Under the pieces are notes generated by a model that worked only from the letters and a program-made list of their open reading frames with translations, made no database searches and had not been told where the DNA came from. Both the position numbers and the translations under genes were made by a program. Below are positions 10,933-22,150 of a stretch of 64,000 nt of DNA, piece by piece (positions within the stretch are counted from its first letter, which is position 1; each line of letters opens with the position of its first letter). The stretch comes from Chimonanthus salicifolius. Its lineage: Eukaryota; Streptophyta; Magnoliopsida; Laurales; Calycanthaceae. Location of the stretch: assembly GCA_013350335.1 (NCBI GenBank), contig CM023537.1, forward strand, positions 44,204,111 through 44,268,110, given 5' to 3'.

Positions 10933-13495
10933 GTTAGTATCTAAGTATTAATGTTATAATTTTATTTATGAAATCAAAAGAACCATAGGGTTCGGCCATG
11001 GTGGTTGGCCGAACCCCATGAAGAGAAAATTAGAGATGGGTAAATGGTTTTAAAAGAGAAGAAAGAACCATAGGGTTCGTCCATAGTGCATGGCCGAACC
11101 CCATGGAAAGATTTGCTTAATTAATTGGTTTTAAAGATTGGAAACCATGGAGAGTGTTGATTTATTAATTGGGTTTATGTTCCTAGATCTTAAGTCATAG
11201 AAACCTTTGGTGATTGTATGTTTTAGATTCAAGAAAATCAATGAAAGAATATGGAATATGGGTCGGCCATGGCATGGCCGAACCATGGCTGTTTTATAGC
11301 TAATGGAGGGGATCTAAAATAATAAAAAGGAGGAGTGAGGTTCAGCCATGGTGTATGGCCGAACCCCACCAAACATTATATGGATTGATGATTAATTTTG
11401 GATTAGATCTAAACCAAGGGCCAAGATCATGAATCATAGGGTTCGGCCATGGCGCTTGGCCGAACCCCATGGGTTAAAATTGGAAAGAAAATGTAAAAGA
11501 TGGACCTAGAACTAAAAGGGTGAGGTTCGGCCATAGTGCATGGCCGAACCCCACTAGAGTTATTTTTGGAAACCTTATTATGGAAAGTATTGCTAAATTT
11601 GGGAAGCAATCCACATATGGAAGGAGTGGTTAATTATGGAAAAACAATCTAATTTTGGAAGGTGTTTCCAAATATGGCAAGGAGGTTACTTATTAAGGAA
11701 AGTTTCCATTCTTGGAAGTGGATATTAAAATTAGAAAGTATCTACTTAAAGAGCATAAAAGTTATTCATGGAAACCATACCAAGAATGGAAGGTAAGGCT
11801 TGATTATGGAACCTAATTTAAATGAAGGGATTGGTTGCCATGAGTGAGGTTCGGCCATAGTTATGGCCGAACCCCACTAGGATTAGTTTTTGGAAACCTT
11901 GTGAATTTTGGAATAAGATATTCAATCATAGAAGGGTCATTGTTTAATTAAGAAACCTTCTAAATGTGGACCTTAGGTTAAAAATGGAAGGTAGAATTAT
12001 TTTTAGAAAACTTTCCATTTATGGAAGGAGGTTTATATTTTTGGTAAGTTAAATAGGGAAACCTTCTAATGATAGTAGGAGAGATTAATAAAGGGAAGTT
12101 CTATTCTTGGAAGGAAAAATATAAATTTGGAGACCTTCCAATTATAGAAAGGTGGAGATTAATTGGAAATTATACACCATAGGGTTCGGCCATGGTGTAT
12201 GGCCGAACCCCATGTTCTAAATTAAGGGATTAAAGGTGTCTTTAAGTTTTGGTTTAAGGGCTGATTTATGAATCAGATTATGAACCTACATTATGAGTTA
12301 GGTTATGTTAGTTTTAAATAAAATAAAGGGTACAATGTATAATATGAATTGATGGAGAAAGTAATGGCAAAAATGTAATTAAAAAATACCAAAGTAGGAG
12401 AACCATGGGTTCGGCCATGATGTATGGCCGAACCCCATGAGATGTAATTGATGAACTTATTTGATTAGAGAAATTTTAAGGTCTAATTATGAAAGATTTA
12501 AAGGGAAGAAGAAGTCAATGGCATTTTGGTAAATATGAGAGAATGTTGGACATTGGGCTTGGCCATGGTGTATGGCCGAACCCCATGAGTTATTTATAGT
12601 ATTATGTATCTTGGAAGCATGAATGAATAACTTGGAACCTAAGCAAAGAGAAGGGGCTAGGGTTACCAACAGTGGCATTTTTGTAAATATGTATAAAAAA
12701 TGGTAAACCATGGGTTCGGCCATGGTGCATGGCCGAACCCCATGGGGTTTTGTTTATGGACTTAGAACCTTGAAATTAGGTGAGACTTGGTGTTGATTTA
12801 TTATTATATTATAAGGTAATGGGATCTCGCAAGCGGTGCGCGATCGGTGATCGAATCTTGGACGGAAACGCAAGGACTTGTGAACGGTCTTAGGTAGGAT
12901 TCCACCTCTTTGAAACCATGGATTATGTACTTTGTTCTTATCTTATATTTTGATGAAAATGTGTTTCAAAGGATATGCTAAAGTATGGATTTTAAATGCT
13001 ATGATCAGGTTGTAAATAGCATGTATTGATATATTTCAAAGGTTGATTTTATATGCTTTGTTTATATGAGGAAAGAGCGTGTGTTTTATATTTTGATTTT
13101 TAAATGCTATGTTTATGTTATAAAATAGCATGTGTTTCATTAGCATCTCATACATGGCATGGGGTGGAGGATTTATAACCAGAGGGGTCACACTCCGTCG
13201 GGGCGTTCGAAGAACCTATGTGCAATACCTTGATGTGATTTCCATCAAGAAGATTTCAGAGGGTCCACACTCCTGCCGGGACGTCCGGAAAACGTATGTG
13301 GTCGGTACTTTATGTACATGTGATGGGTGGGACTCAGTTACATATCTGTCATCATTGCATGGCATGGATTTTACCTGGTTTTATATATTATGATTATAAT
13401 ATATGTTTTGTACTAACCATGTGTTAGCCGTAACTGGAATACCTACTGGGCTCGTTGTACTAACGCCCTACTTCTACCCTTTAGTGGATGATGCA
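10933..13495 (+). other. Intron-like segment of the element c LTR (2,563 bp)
   Basis: The donor-like GAAGAG|GTTAGTATC has its GT at 10933. A perfect TACTAAC lies at 13458-13464 and an acceptor GGATGATGCAG|G ends at 13495. The branch-to-AG distance is about 32 bases, with CCCTACTTCTACCCTTT between. Confidence 0.45.
10984..12745. repeat. Hairpin array of the element c LTR (about 11 copies)
   Basis: Copies of the GGGTTCGGCCAT / ATGGCCGAACCC palindrome lie near 10987, 11071, 11262 (short), 11338, 11439, 11525, 11847, 12180, 12407, 12554 and 12712. Several carry single arm changes (TTCGTCC, TTCAGCC, GGGCTTGGCC). Confidence 0.9.
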
Positions 13496-14745
13496 GGAAA
13501 CGAAGAAAACACTGAACGTGGAAAAGGACAAGCATAGGAACTTGGAACGCTTTTAGTTTTATATTTGTTTTAAGATACTCAGGGATTTGTATTTTGAGTA
13601 TCTAGAATTCAGATTGTAATAACTTAGATGGATTTCCTATGGTTGGATGTCTTATTGGATAATTGCGTTATGATAATGATGATTAATGACTTGACGTACT
13701 TTGCTATCTGAATGGAATAAAACTTGGTTCTATTTATGATTCTGCAAATTGATGTTATGATTCCGCAGGTTATGAGTTTTATTCCGCAAGTTGATATTAC
13801 TATGTGTGAACCATTTGTCATGGACTTGATCCATGCACACATAGGGTTGGCCAGTTAAGGGTCGGACTTCGGAAGTTCGGACTTAGCTAGCGTTGTGACG
13901 TCCCTGCGCTCTATCACTCTACTCTGTTATAAAAAAAGGGCGGGGCGTTACAGGAGGGGTCACACTCTGGCGTCCGAAAAACCTATGTGCGGTACCTTGA
14001 TGTGTTTTTCCATCAGGAAGAAACCGGAGGGTCCACACTCCTCTGGGGCGTCCGAAAGACCTATGTGGTGGGTACATTTACGTACATGTGATGGGTGGGA
14101 CTCATTGCATATTTGTCACCATTGCATGACATGGATTTTACCTAGTTTTATATATTATGTTATAATATATGTTTTGTACTAACCATGTGTTAGCCGTAAC
14201 TGGAATACCTACTTGGCGCGTTGTTCTAACTCCCTACTTCTACCCTAGTTGATGATACAGGTAATCAGGGGAACGATGAACGTAAGGCGGACCAGGCATA
14301 GGAGCTTACAAGACTTATTTTATATGTCTGGAATAAAATTACTCATGAACTTGTATTTGAGTATTTGGATTTCGAAATGTAATAACTTAGATGGTCGAAT
14401 GATTTAGTTTGATGATTATGACGTTTTAATAATGATTAAGGACTTGACGTACTTTGCTATCTGAATGGAATAGAACTTGGTTTTATTATGTTTCCGCATT
14501 TTGATGTTATGATTCTGCAGGTTATGATTTTTATTCCGCAAATCGATATTGCTATGTGTGAACCGTTTTATTAGACTGAGTCCATACACACATAGGGTTG
14601 GCCAATTAAGGGTCGGACTTTGGAAGTTCGGACTTAGCTCGCATCGTGACATCCCGCATTTTATCACTCTACTCTGTTATAAAAAAAATATATATATACT
14701 GAAATTACAAGAAAAAGCGACTGAAAAAGGGCAGGCCGTTACAGT

Positions 14746-14757
14746 TGGTATCAGAGC
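14746..14757 (+). other. Primer-binding site (initiator-Met tRNA) of int1
   Basis: TGGTATCAGAGC, complementary to the 3' end of plant initiator tRNA-Met, starts two bases after the LTR end. Confidence 0.9.
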
Positions 14758-15010
14758 TAACCCGAAACTTGAATCTCTCGGAGTAAATTAATCCGGTCTC
14801 GTGCATTAATTTACTTCGTTAGACTCAAACGGATGATAGCAAAGAAAGTGCAGTCAAAATAATTGGATTATCAAACATAACAACATAGGATGTATTTCCC
14901 CAGAAACAAAACAAAATCAATAGTGCTTATTTGGAAATTTCCCCAAAGGTAGGAAATACAAATTTTATGATGGAAACTAAGTCTTGATGTTTTCAATGGC
15001 TTACGGAAAA

Positions 15011-16205
15011 ATGGCTCCAAGAGGAAGGCCAAGGAAAAATACCCTACAAAACTCAAAAGGGGGTGAAGAGGAGGAACTGACGTTCTCATCATGAGGAGGA
15101 ACAACATCCTCATCATGAGAAGGAACAACATTCTCATCAGGAAGAGGAAGAGCAACAAAGAAACGTACACATACCAGCGGCACCTCCTGAATTGCAGAAT
15201 CTGGTTCAAGAGGTGGTTACTTCAGTGCTCCAACACACATAATGAGAATGGAACCGCCAATGGAAATAATGACAGGAGCATGGTCAGGGACTTCCAGCAA
15301 CAACGCCCTCCTTACTTCAAGGGGAGGGAAGGGGCTATCAGGAGCGGAAAACTGGCTGAAAAAGATTTCTCAGATTCTGACTTTACTGAATATTACGAGT
15401 CATGCTCACAAGATCTTACTGGCCACATCACAGTTGATTGATGATGCTAGTCAGTAGTGGGAGGTGATAGAGAAGCAGCGCTCACTTATTCTAGAAGGAG
15501 AAAGGACTGCCATGACTTGGGAACAGTTCTCAGCCACCTTCTTGGAGCATTATTATCCTGAGGATGAGAAGGAGCGCCAGACCCAGGCCTTTTCTATCTT
15601 TGGTAAAGGGTACCATGATGGTGGCAGAGTACCACCATGAGTTTCTCAGTTTATCTGTGTATGCATTCTATATGGTGGATATTGAGCATCGAAGGGCACG
15701 GAAGTTTGAACGGGGCCTTCGGCCTAGCATAAGGGCCAAGGTAACCACATTCAAGGCACCCACATTGGCAGAAATGACCAGTAGGGCTACTATAGCAGAG
15801 CAGGAATTGGCTGAGTTGACACAGTTTGACAATCGTAGAGCTCAGAGTGGGAGGGGTACATTTCAGCCCAACAAGAGGTTCCGACCGAACTCTAGCAGAC
15901 CCGCACCATCCACTGGGTCAATAGAGGGCTTCCGTCCCAATCATCCCTCCCCATCTGCATCAGTCACTCAGGCTCCCAAAGGGGTGAACAACTGCTTTCA
16001 TTGTGATCAGCCTAGTCATTTTAAGAGGGAGTGTCCACAACTCAACAAACCCTCATATTCCAGAGGCTCATCTCATCCACCAGGTAGGCCAGCTAATTCA
16101 CGTGGAGGCAGGGGAGTTAATCAGGCGGGGCGGCCACCTATAGGATTTGGATGGGTATTCAATTTAGCACCTCCAGCAGCAGAGGATCATTCAGTAATTC
16201 AAGGC
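15011..16205 (+). pseudogene. gag: gag of int1 (capsid/nucleocapsid), broken
   Basis: The start chosen is ATG at 15011 (MAPRGRPRKN), which corresponds to MAPKKR in the intact copy d. The N-terminal part encodes an acidic, His-rich stretch (Glu-Glu-Glu and His-Ser-His repeats). The retrotransposon gag domain follows (Q.LF.LV.G.MTVAEYH.EFLSLS.YAFYMVD), then one zinc knuckle near 15990-16034 (C-F-H-C-D-Q-P-S-H-F-K-R-E-C; the usual Gly before His is Ser). Damage: a TGA near 15092, a one-base insertion near 15330, TAG at 15455-15457 (TGG to TAG), and a one-base insertion near 15590 in CCTTTTCT. The longest open part runs 15564-16811 and continues into PR. Confidence 0.9.
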
Positions 16206-18213
16206 ATGGAAGTAGTCAGTAGTTCCTACGCCTTTGCATTATTTGATTCGGGAGCATCACACTATTTTATATCTGCTGCATTTGTAACTGCTACTGGTAC
16301 ATTGGTACAAAAACTGTCCACATCATTCACTATTGTATCCCGCGTTGGAGACACATCATTGGGACTTATATGCATAGCAGTGAATACGGAACTTACTGGA
16401 CTCAGATTTGAGTTCAATTATTTGGTGCTTGATATGTCAGAATATGATATTATTTTCGGCATGGATTGGTTGGCTAGCTTTAAGGCTAACATTGATTGTT
16501 ATCGTCGCAGGGTGACATTTTGGTCGCCCGAGGAAAAACAACATGTGGTGTGTGCTGATAAACAAAGCAGACTGCATGAAAGGTTGAATCATCTGGTATT
16601 GAACATTATCAAAATTAACAAGACACCGGTGGTTGAAGTTCCGGAAATAGTAAAGGACTATGCGGACATCTTTCCAAAGGAACTCCCTGGTTTGCCTCCC
16701 ATGAGGGAGATTAATTTTGAAATCAAAGCTGTTTCCTGGCACTGTACCAGTGTCATTACCACATTACCGGATGGCACCAACAGAGATGTCCGAGTTAAAG
16801 AAGCAGATTGATGAACTGCTTAGACTGGGGTGCAGTCGGAACAGTACATCGGCTTGGGGAGCTCCAGTATTATTTGTGAAGAAAAGGGGTAGTTCACTCT
16901 GTATGTGTGTGGATTATCGAAAACTGAACCAGCTGACGGTCAGAAACAAGTGCCCTCTACCCAGGATCGATGATTTATTTGATCAACTTAAAGGTTCCAG
17001 TCATTTTTCGAAGATTGATTTGATGTCCGGATATCACCAAATCTAGGCTAGGGAGGAGGACATAGAGAAGACAACCTTCAGAACGCGGTATGGGCTATAT
17101 GAATTTGTAGTTATGCCGTTTGGACTCACCAATGCACCGGCTGTGTTCATGGATCTTATGAACAGGATCTTCCGTCCTTACTTTGACCAATTTGTTATTA
17201 TATTCATTGATGATATTTTGATTTACTCCAAGACTCAGAAAGAACATGCTGAGCACTGGAGAATAGTTCTGGACACTTTGAGGAAGAACCAGTTATATGC
17301 TAAAGCCAGTAAATGTGAATTTTGGCTATCTGAGGTCAGTTTTTTGGGACATGTTATATCAGAAGAAGGTATAGACGTGGACCCGGCTAAGGTCGCGGTA
17401 GTAAGAGACTGGAAAGCGCCAAAGAATGTAACCAAGATCCGTAGTTTCTTGGGATTAGAGGGTTATTACACGAAATTTATCATGGACTTCTCAAAAATTG
17501 CATCTCCATTTACTCGACTCACTCAGAAAGGAGTCAAATATGTGTGGTTAGATTTGCTGCAACCAGAGATTTGAAGAGCTGAGGAAGAGACTTACCACTG
17601 CTCCTATCCTAATTTTGCCAGAAAGAGGCAAGTGTTATGAGGTACAGTGCGATGCTTCAGGAGAGGGACTGGGGTGTACACTCAGTCAAAGTAATCGTGG
17701 AGTGGCTTATGGCTCAAGACAGTTGAAAATACATGAACGTCTTTATCCTACGCACGATTCGGAACTAGCCGCAGTGGTCTTCGCTCTCAAAAGTTAGAGA
17801 CATTATCTTATGGCGAGAAATTTGAAGTGTTTTCAGATCATAAGAGCTTGAAATATTTGTTTGATCAGAAAGAACTCAATTTGAGGCAGCGCAGATGGAT
17901 GGAATATCTGGCAGATTATGAGTTCGCACTTCGTTATCATCCTGGCAAGGCGAACAAGGTGGCAGATGCCCTCAGCCGTTTATCACATGCATCAGTGGCA
18001 TGTTTGATCAGGATAGAATGGGAGATGCTGAATACCATTCGAGAATTTAAACTTTACCTCAATAACCATGGGACGATTTATAATTTGATCATACGGTCCA
18101 ACATGGTTACCAAGATTGAATAAGAACAGCGGACAGACCCGGAGGTGGAGGAGATTTGGGCTAAGATGTCTACTAGTGAAATCATACCGGAATGGGAGTT
18201 AGGACCAGGACAG
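16206..18213 (+). pseudogene. pol: Protease, reverse transcriptase and RNase H of int1, broken
   Basis: An aspartic protease (LFDSGASH) lies near 16238-16262. RT motifs follow: [37 protein letters not shown] and FIDDIL near 17204-17220. RNase H follows ([40 protein letters not shown]; its acidic residues are kept). Breaks: a one-base insertion near 16728, TAG 17044-17046 (CGG to TAG), a one-base insertion near 17560, TAG 17795-17797 (TGG), a one-base deletion near 17809, and TAA 18121-18123 (CAG). Inactive. Confidence 0.9.
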
Positions 18214-19525
18214 GGTCTTCTATTCCGATGAAGGATTTATGTACCTAAGAGCTGCAGAAAAGAGTTATTGGTTGAGGCACATCAGGCCAAACTCTCTATT
18301 CATCTGGGAAGCACTAAGATGTACCACGACTTGAAGAGACACTACTGGTGGCACGGACTCAAAAGAGATGTGGCGTCTTTGTAGCACATTGCTTAACTTG
18401 TCAACTGGTTAAGACTGAACATCAAAAGCCACCAGGGTTACTCAAACCCTTACCAGTGCCGGAATGGAAATTGGAACACATCTCCATGGATTTTGTGACA
18501 GGATTGCCAAGGTCTTCAAAGGGCAACGATGCGATATGGGTCGTGGTAGACCGACTGACCAAGTCTGCACATTTATTTCCTATTAAGATGACAGGCTCAT
18601 CTGAGACTTTGGGTTGGTGGTATATCAAGGATATCATCAGATTGCATGGTATACCTCGGACTATTGTGTCTGACAAAGATGGTCGATTCACAGGCAGAGT
18701 ATGGCAGAGCATGTAGTCAGCCATGGTAATAGATTTACTGATTAGTACGGTATTTCACCCACAGACTGGTGGACAGTCTGAGAGGATAATACAGACATTG
18801 GAAGACATGCTGAAAGCATGTATGTTAAATTTCAAGGGTGGATGGGAGGATCACTTGTTGTTGGTAGAATTTTCATACAACAACAGTTACCAGGCAAGCC
18901 TCCAGATGGCACCATTTGAGGCATTATATGTAGACCATGTAGGTCACCAGTATGCTGGACAAATACGGGAGAGCCTGCACTGATTGGACCTGAGTTGATT
19001 GCAGAGTCTACAACGTAGATACAGTTGATACGGCAGCAACTATTGACTGCACAGAATCATCAGAAGAGCTATGCTGACAAGAGAAGGAGGTTCCTTAAAT
19101 TTGAAGTGGGGGACATGGTGTTCTTAAAAGTCTCGCCACGAAAGGGACACATGAGAGTTGGAAAGAAAGGGAAATTATCGCCAAGATATGTGGGACCGTT
19201 TTCAATCATAAGTCGGATGGGGGATATGGCTTATCAGTTGGCATTTCCATCACAATTAGCATCTTTGCACGATGTGTTCCATATATCGATGTTGAGAAAG
19301 TACAATGCTAATCCTTCCAACGTACTGAACGTACAAGACATAGAGGTTCAGAGCGACGTGACATACGTCGAGAAGCCTGTTCGACTGGTGGACACAGAGC
19401 AAAGGGTGTTACGGAACCGAGCGATCCAGCTTGTCAAAGTAGTATGGGATCGACATGGCATTGAGGAAGCTACATGGGAACTCGAATCTGAAATAAGGAA
19501 GGCTCATCTTGAGCTATTTAGGTAA
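18214..19525 (+). pseudogene. int: Integrase with chromodomain of int1, broken
   Basis: Visible parts in order: HHCC zinc-binding region (IHLGSTKMYHDLKRHYWWHG..., HCLTCQ), DDE core ([29 protein letters not shown] with Gln-Ser-Glu), GPY/F (YVGPFSII), and a terminal chromodomain ([19 protein letters not shown]...LELFR, stop at 19523-19525). Breaks: TGA near 18229, a frameshift near 18375, TAG 18714-18716 (CAG), and a one-base deletion near 18930 (ATATGTAGACC for ATATGGTAGACC) shared with int2. The chromodomain would direct insertion to marked heterochromatin, which fits the nested setting. Confidence 0.9.
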
Positions 19526-19569
19526 ATTTTTGAAACCCTACTTCACTCGATTTTTGGGACGAAAATTTT

Positions 19570-19579
19570 AAAAAGAGGG
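19570..19579 (+). other. Polypurine tract of int1
   Basis: AAAAAGAGGG lies six bases before the TG of LTR2 and follows the family signature GGGACGAAAATTTT. It is the expected plus-strand primer. Confidence 0.7.
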
Positions 19580-20286
19580 TTGTATTGTAATACCTGGGAT
19601 CTTCAATTTGTTGTTTTATATGAAAATTATCCATTTTTAATTATGAACTTAAGATTGGATCTTATATGGATAAGGAAGTGGGCCATGACCCAATTAAGAC
19701 CCAATTGAGGTTAGAATTGGTTTCAATAAATTTAATGGGGCTGAAATTAATTTAGTAGTGCAATCTATGTTTACACGCATGGGTGAGATGAGATAGCTAT
19801 GAAATAATTAAAAGATTATGTATGGCCGAATTTTAGATATTAAATATATATGTTATGCGCATGAGATAATTAAAGAAGGGAATATGGGTGCATAGTACTT
19901 TCTAAATAGGGATTAAAGAAGGATTTAATTAAGGAGAGCAAGTGAGGTCGGCAATTGCTAATCCAAGCAAGAGGCCACACGGCATTGCCATCTAAGGCAA
20001 GGGAGGGGCGCATGGCACCTTCCCCATTTGGATTAAATGGAAGCTTAAAAGGAGAGACAAAGAGGGGGTGCATGGTTTTTACAATCCCATTGCCGAGTTT
20101 TATTCCTCTCTCTCTCCCTCTCTCAAGTCCTCTCTCACGCCAAAGAGCAAAGAGAAGAAGAAGGCAGCAACAAGAAGGTGATTCGGCCAGCAAAGGGAAA
20201 GGAAAAGAAAATTGGAAGAGCAAGAAACCAAAGGGAAAAGATTAGTATCTTGATTAATAATCTCATGTTTGAAACAAAAAGAACCA

Positions 20287-21236
20287 TAGGGTTCGGCCAT
20301 GGTGTTTGGCCGAACCCCATGGAGGAAGATTGGTGAGGATTTAATGATTAATTGGAGGAAAAGAACCATAGGGTTCGGCCTTAGTGCATGGCCAAACCCC
20401 ATGGAAAGACTTGATTTAATTATTGGGTTTTTAAGATTGAAAACCATGGAGACATTTGATTGATTTCATTGGGTTTATGCTCTTAGATTTTAGATCATAG
20501 AAACCTTTGATGATTGTCGGTTTTAGATTCAAGAAGACAATGAAAGAATATGGAATATGGGTTGGCCATGGCATGGCCGAACCATGATTGTTTTTATGGC
20601 TAAGTGATTGGATCTATACTAATGAAAAGAAGGAGTGAGGTTCGGCCATGGTGTATGGCCGAACCCCACCACATATTTTAATGGTTTGGTGTAAAATTTT
20701 AATGGATCTAAATCATGATGAAGGTCATGAACCATAGGGTTCGGCCATGGTGCTTGGCCGAACCCCATGGGGTTGTTTTTGGGAATGGAGATTAAATATG
20801 GAAAGCTTCCAAATTTAGAAAGAGTTGCTAAATTGGAAAGCACTTCAATTTTAGAAAGAAGACTTCTAATCTAAGAAACTATTCCAATTATGGAAAGTAT
20901 TGCTAAAATTAGAAAGCATCCAAGTATGGAAAATGGTAGCTAAATTTGGAAAGCAATCTAAATATAGAAGGAAGGTTATTATTTTTGGAAACCTTCTATT
21001 TATGGAAGGAGTTCCTAAATTTGGAAAGTTTCCATTTATGGAAAGGGGTTGCTAAAATTAGAAGCTATCTAATTGTGGAAACCTTTCAATTATGGAAAGG
21101 TGGAATTTAATTATGGAAACCTTCCAAATATGGAAGGGTGGAGATTACTTTGGAAACACCTAATTATGGGAAGTAATATGAATGGAAAATTGGACATCAT
21201 GGGTTCGGCCATGCCATATGGCCGAACCCCATGGGG
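20287..21236. repeat. Hairpin array of LTR2 (about 6 copies)
   Basis: Copies of the GGGTTCGGCCAT palindrome lie near 20289, 20373, 20560 (short), 20638, 20737 and 21200. The last one (GGCCATGCCATATGGCC) is a fusion left by deletion of three or more copies present in LTR1. Confidence 0.9.
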
Positions 21237-22001
21237 TTTTGTTTATGGACTTAGAACCTTGTAATCAAATGATGTAACACCCCGCCCTTTTCACTCTAAA
21301 TTTTCAGAGTTTATTTTTTTTTTTTAAATAATAATAATCAATAAGTGATCGGGCGGAATGTCACGACGCGAGTTAAGTTCGGATCTCTAAATCCGACCCT
21401 TAACTGGCCAAGCCCATGTGCGTATGAACTAAGTCCATAAAACTGATCCGCACATGGTACATCTAGCGGAATTAACTTAGTCTAGATCTAACTGAGGTTA
21501 TAATAGAACCTATGATTAATCCAATTTCCATTTTTAGATAGCAAAGTACCTTATTTATTCTCCAAAATTATTATATAACCTTAGTCTACTATTCATTCCA
21601 AACCATTCAAATAAATCCAACCATAGCATCTACTTAACTACTTATTACATGCCAACATCTAATTTAACAAATTACATTGTTCCAAATAAATCAACTAACA
21701 AGTCCATAAATAATCCATTCATAGTCCATTGCAATCATTCAAATCGCCCAAGTTTTCGTACTTGGTCCTCTTCTCCAACCACGTTCTTTCCTTTCCCTGT
21801 ATCATCCACTAAAGATATAGATAGGGCGTTAGATCAACGCGCCCAGTAGTGTTTCCGAATAGGGCTACCACATGGTTAGTCAAAAACATGCAAATAGGAT
21901 AATAGTTATATATGTGTGACAAAATTCTGTAAAAATATGCTATGTATGAAATGAACATGTAATGAGTCCCACCCATCACCATTCAACATAGCCATCACTT
22001 G

Positions 22002-22150
22002 ACGGGATTCTCATCGTCAAGGTAACCCACAGTGGTCTTTCGGACGCCCCGATGGAGTGTGGCCTCCGGATTCCTCTTGATGGGATTCTCATCATCAGGG
22101 TACCCCACAATGGTCTTTCGGACGCCCCGACGGAGTGTGGCCTCCGGTTA
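22002..22150. repeat. Two copies of a 78-bp repeat with the GC-rich TCCGGAGGCC...CACTCC block
   Basis: GGGATTCTCATC recurs at 22004 and 22082. Each copy includes GGTCTTTCGGACGCCCCGA and GGAGTGTGGCCTCCGG. The equivalent minus-strand block exists in every array LTR (CACACTCCGTCGGGGCGTCCG), making it one of the best conserved LTR parts. It recurs at 30929-31077 in the other LTR. Confidence 0.8.

Larger units (their letters stand above)
9256..13952 (+). mobile_element. Element c: internally deleted chromovirus nested in LTR1
   Basis: A perfect 5-bp target duplication GGAGG (9251-9255 and 13953-13957) brackets the unit, and LTR1 continues in register after it. Only the first 42 bp of the 5' LTR remain. 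They are joined directly to late integrase sequence, so most of the 5' LTR, the primer site, gag, PR, RT and RNase H are missing. The 3' LTR is complete. The preserved TG end and duplication show the element inserted first and was deleted later. Confidence 0.9.
9976..13952 (+). mobile_element. 3' LTR of element c (3,977 bp)
   Basis: It starts TGTAACACCTCGG directly after the polypurine end AAAAAGAGGATTGTAC and ends GGGCGGGGCGTTACA. It is about 0.7 kb longer than LTR1-LTR3, with extra hairpins and extra TTATGGAAAG spacer repeats. The short frames in it (for example near 10492-10725) have no recognisable domain. Confidence 0.9.
7393..14260 (+). other. Intron-like segment of LTR1 (split by element c)
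   Basis: The donor-like AAAAG|GTTAGTATC has its GT at 7393. A branch-like TTCTAAC lies at 14224-14230 and an acceptor GATGATACAG ends at 14260. Removing nested element c leaves about 2.2 kb, the same size as in LTR3. Inference. Confidence 0.4.
6743..14743 (+). mobile_element. LTR1 of the array (about 3.3 kb, split by element c)
   Basis: It starts TGTAATACCCTGG at 6743 and ends GGCAGGCCGTTACA at 14743. Element c with its target duplication occupies 9256-13957, so the LTR proper is about 3,299 bp, matching the 3,289 bp of LTR3. Order of parts: AT-rich U3, TTAAAA(T/A)GAG near 7195, CT-rich leader near 7257-7285, donor-like GTTAGT at 7393, hairpin array, conserved block CTCG..GATCGGTGATCG near 8940, GC-rich block (split by c), branch/acceptor motif ending 14260, terminal stem-loop block 14555-14650. 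No gene. Confidence 0.9.
14744..19585 (+). mobile_element. int1: internal domain of the first array unit
   Basis: It lies between the CA of LTR1 and the TG of LTR2. It carries an initiator-Met primer site at its start, a decayed gag-pol region, and the chromovirus tail GGGACGAAAATTTTAAAAAGAGGGTTGTAT before LTR2. The length of 4.84 kb fits a complete but mutated internal domain. The 5' leader 14758-15010 is non-coding. Confidence 0.9.
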
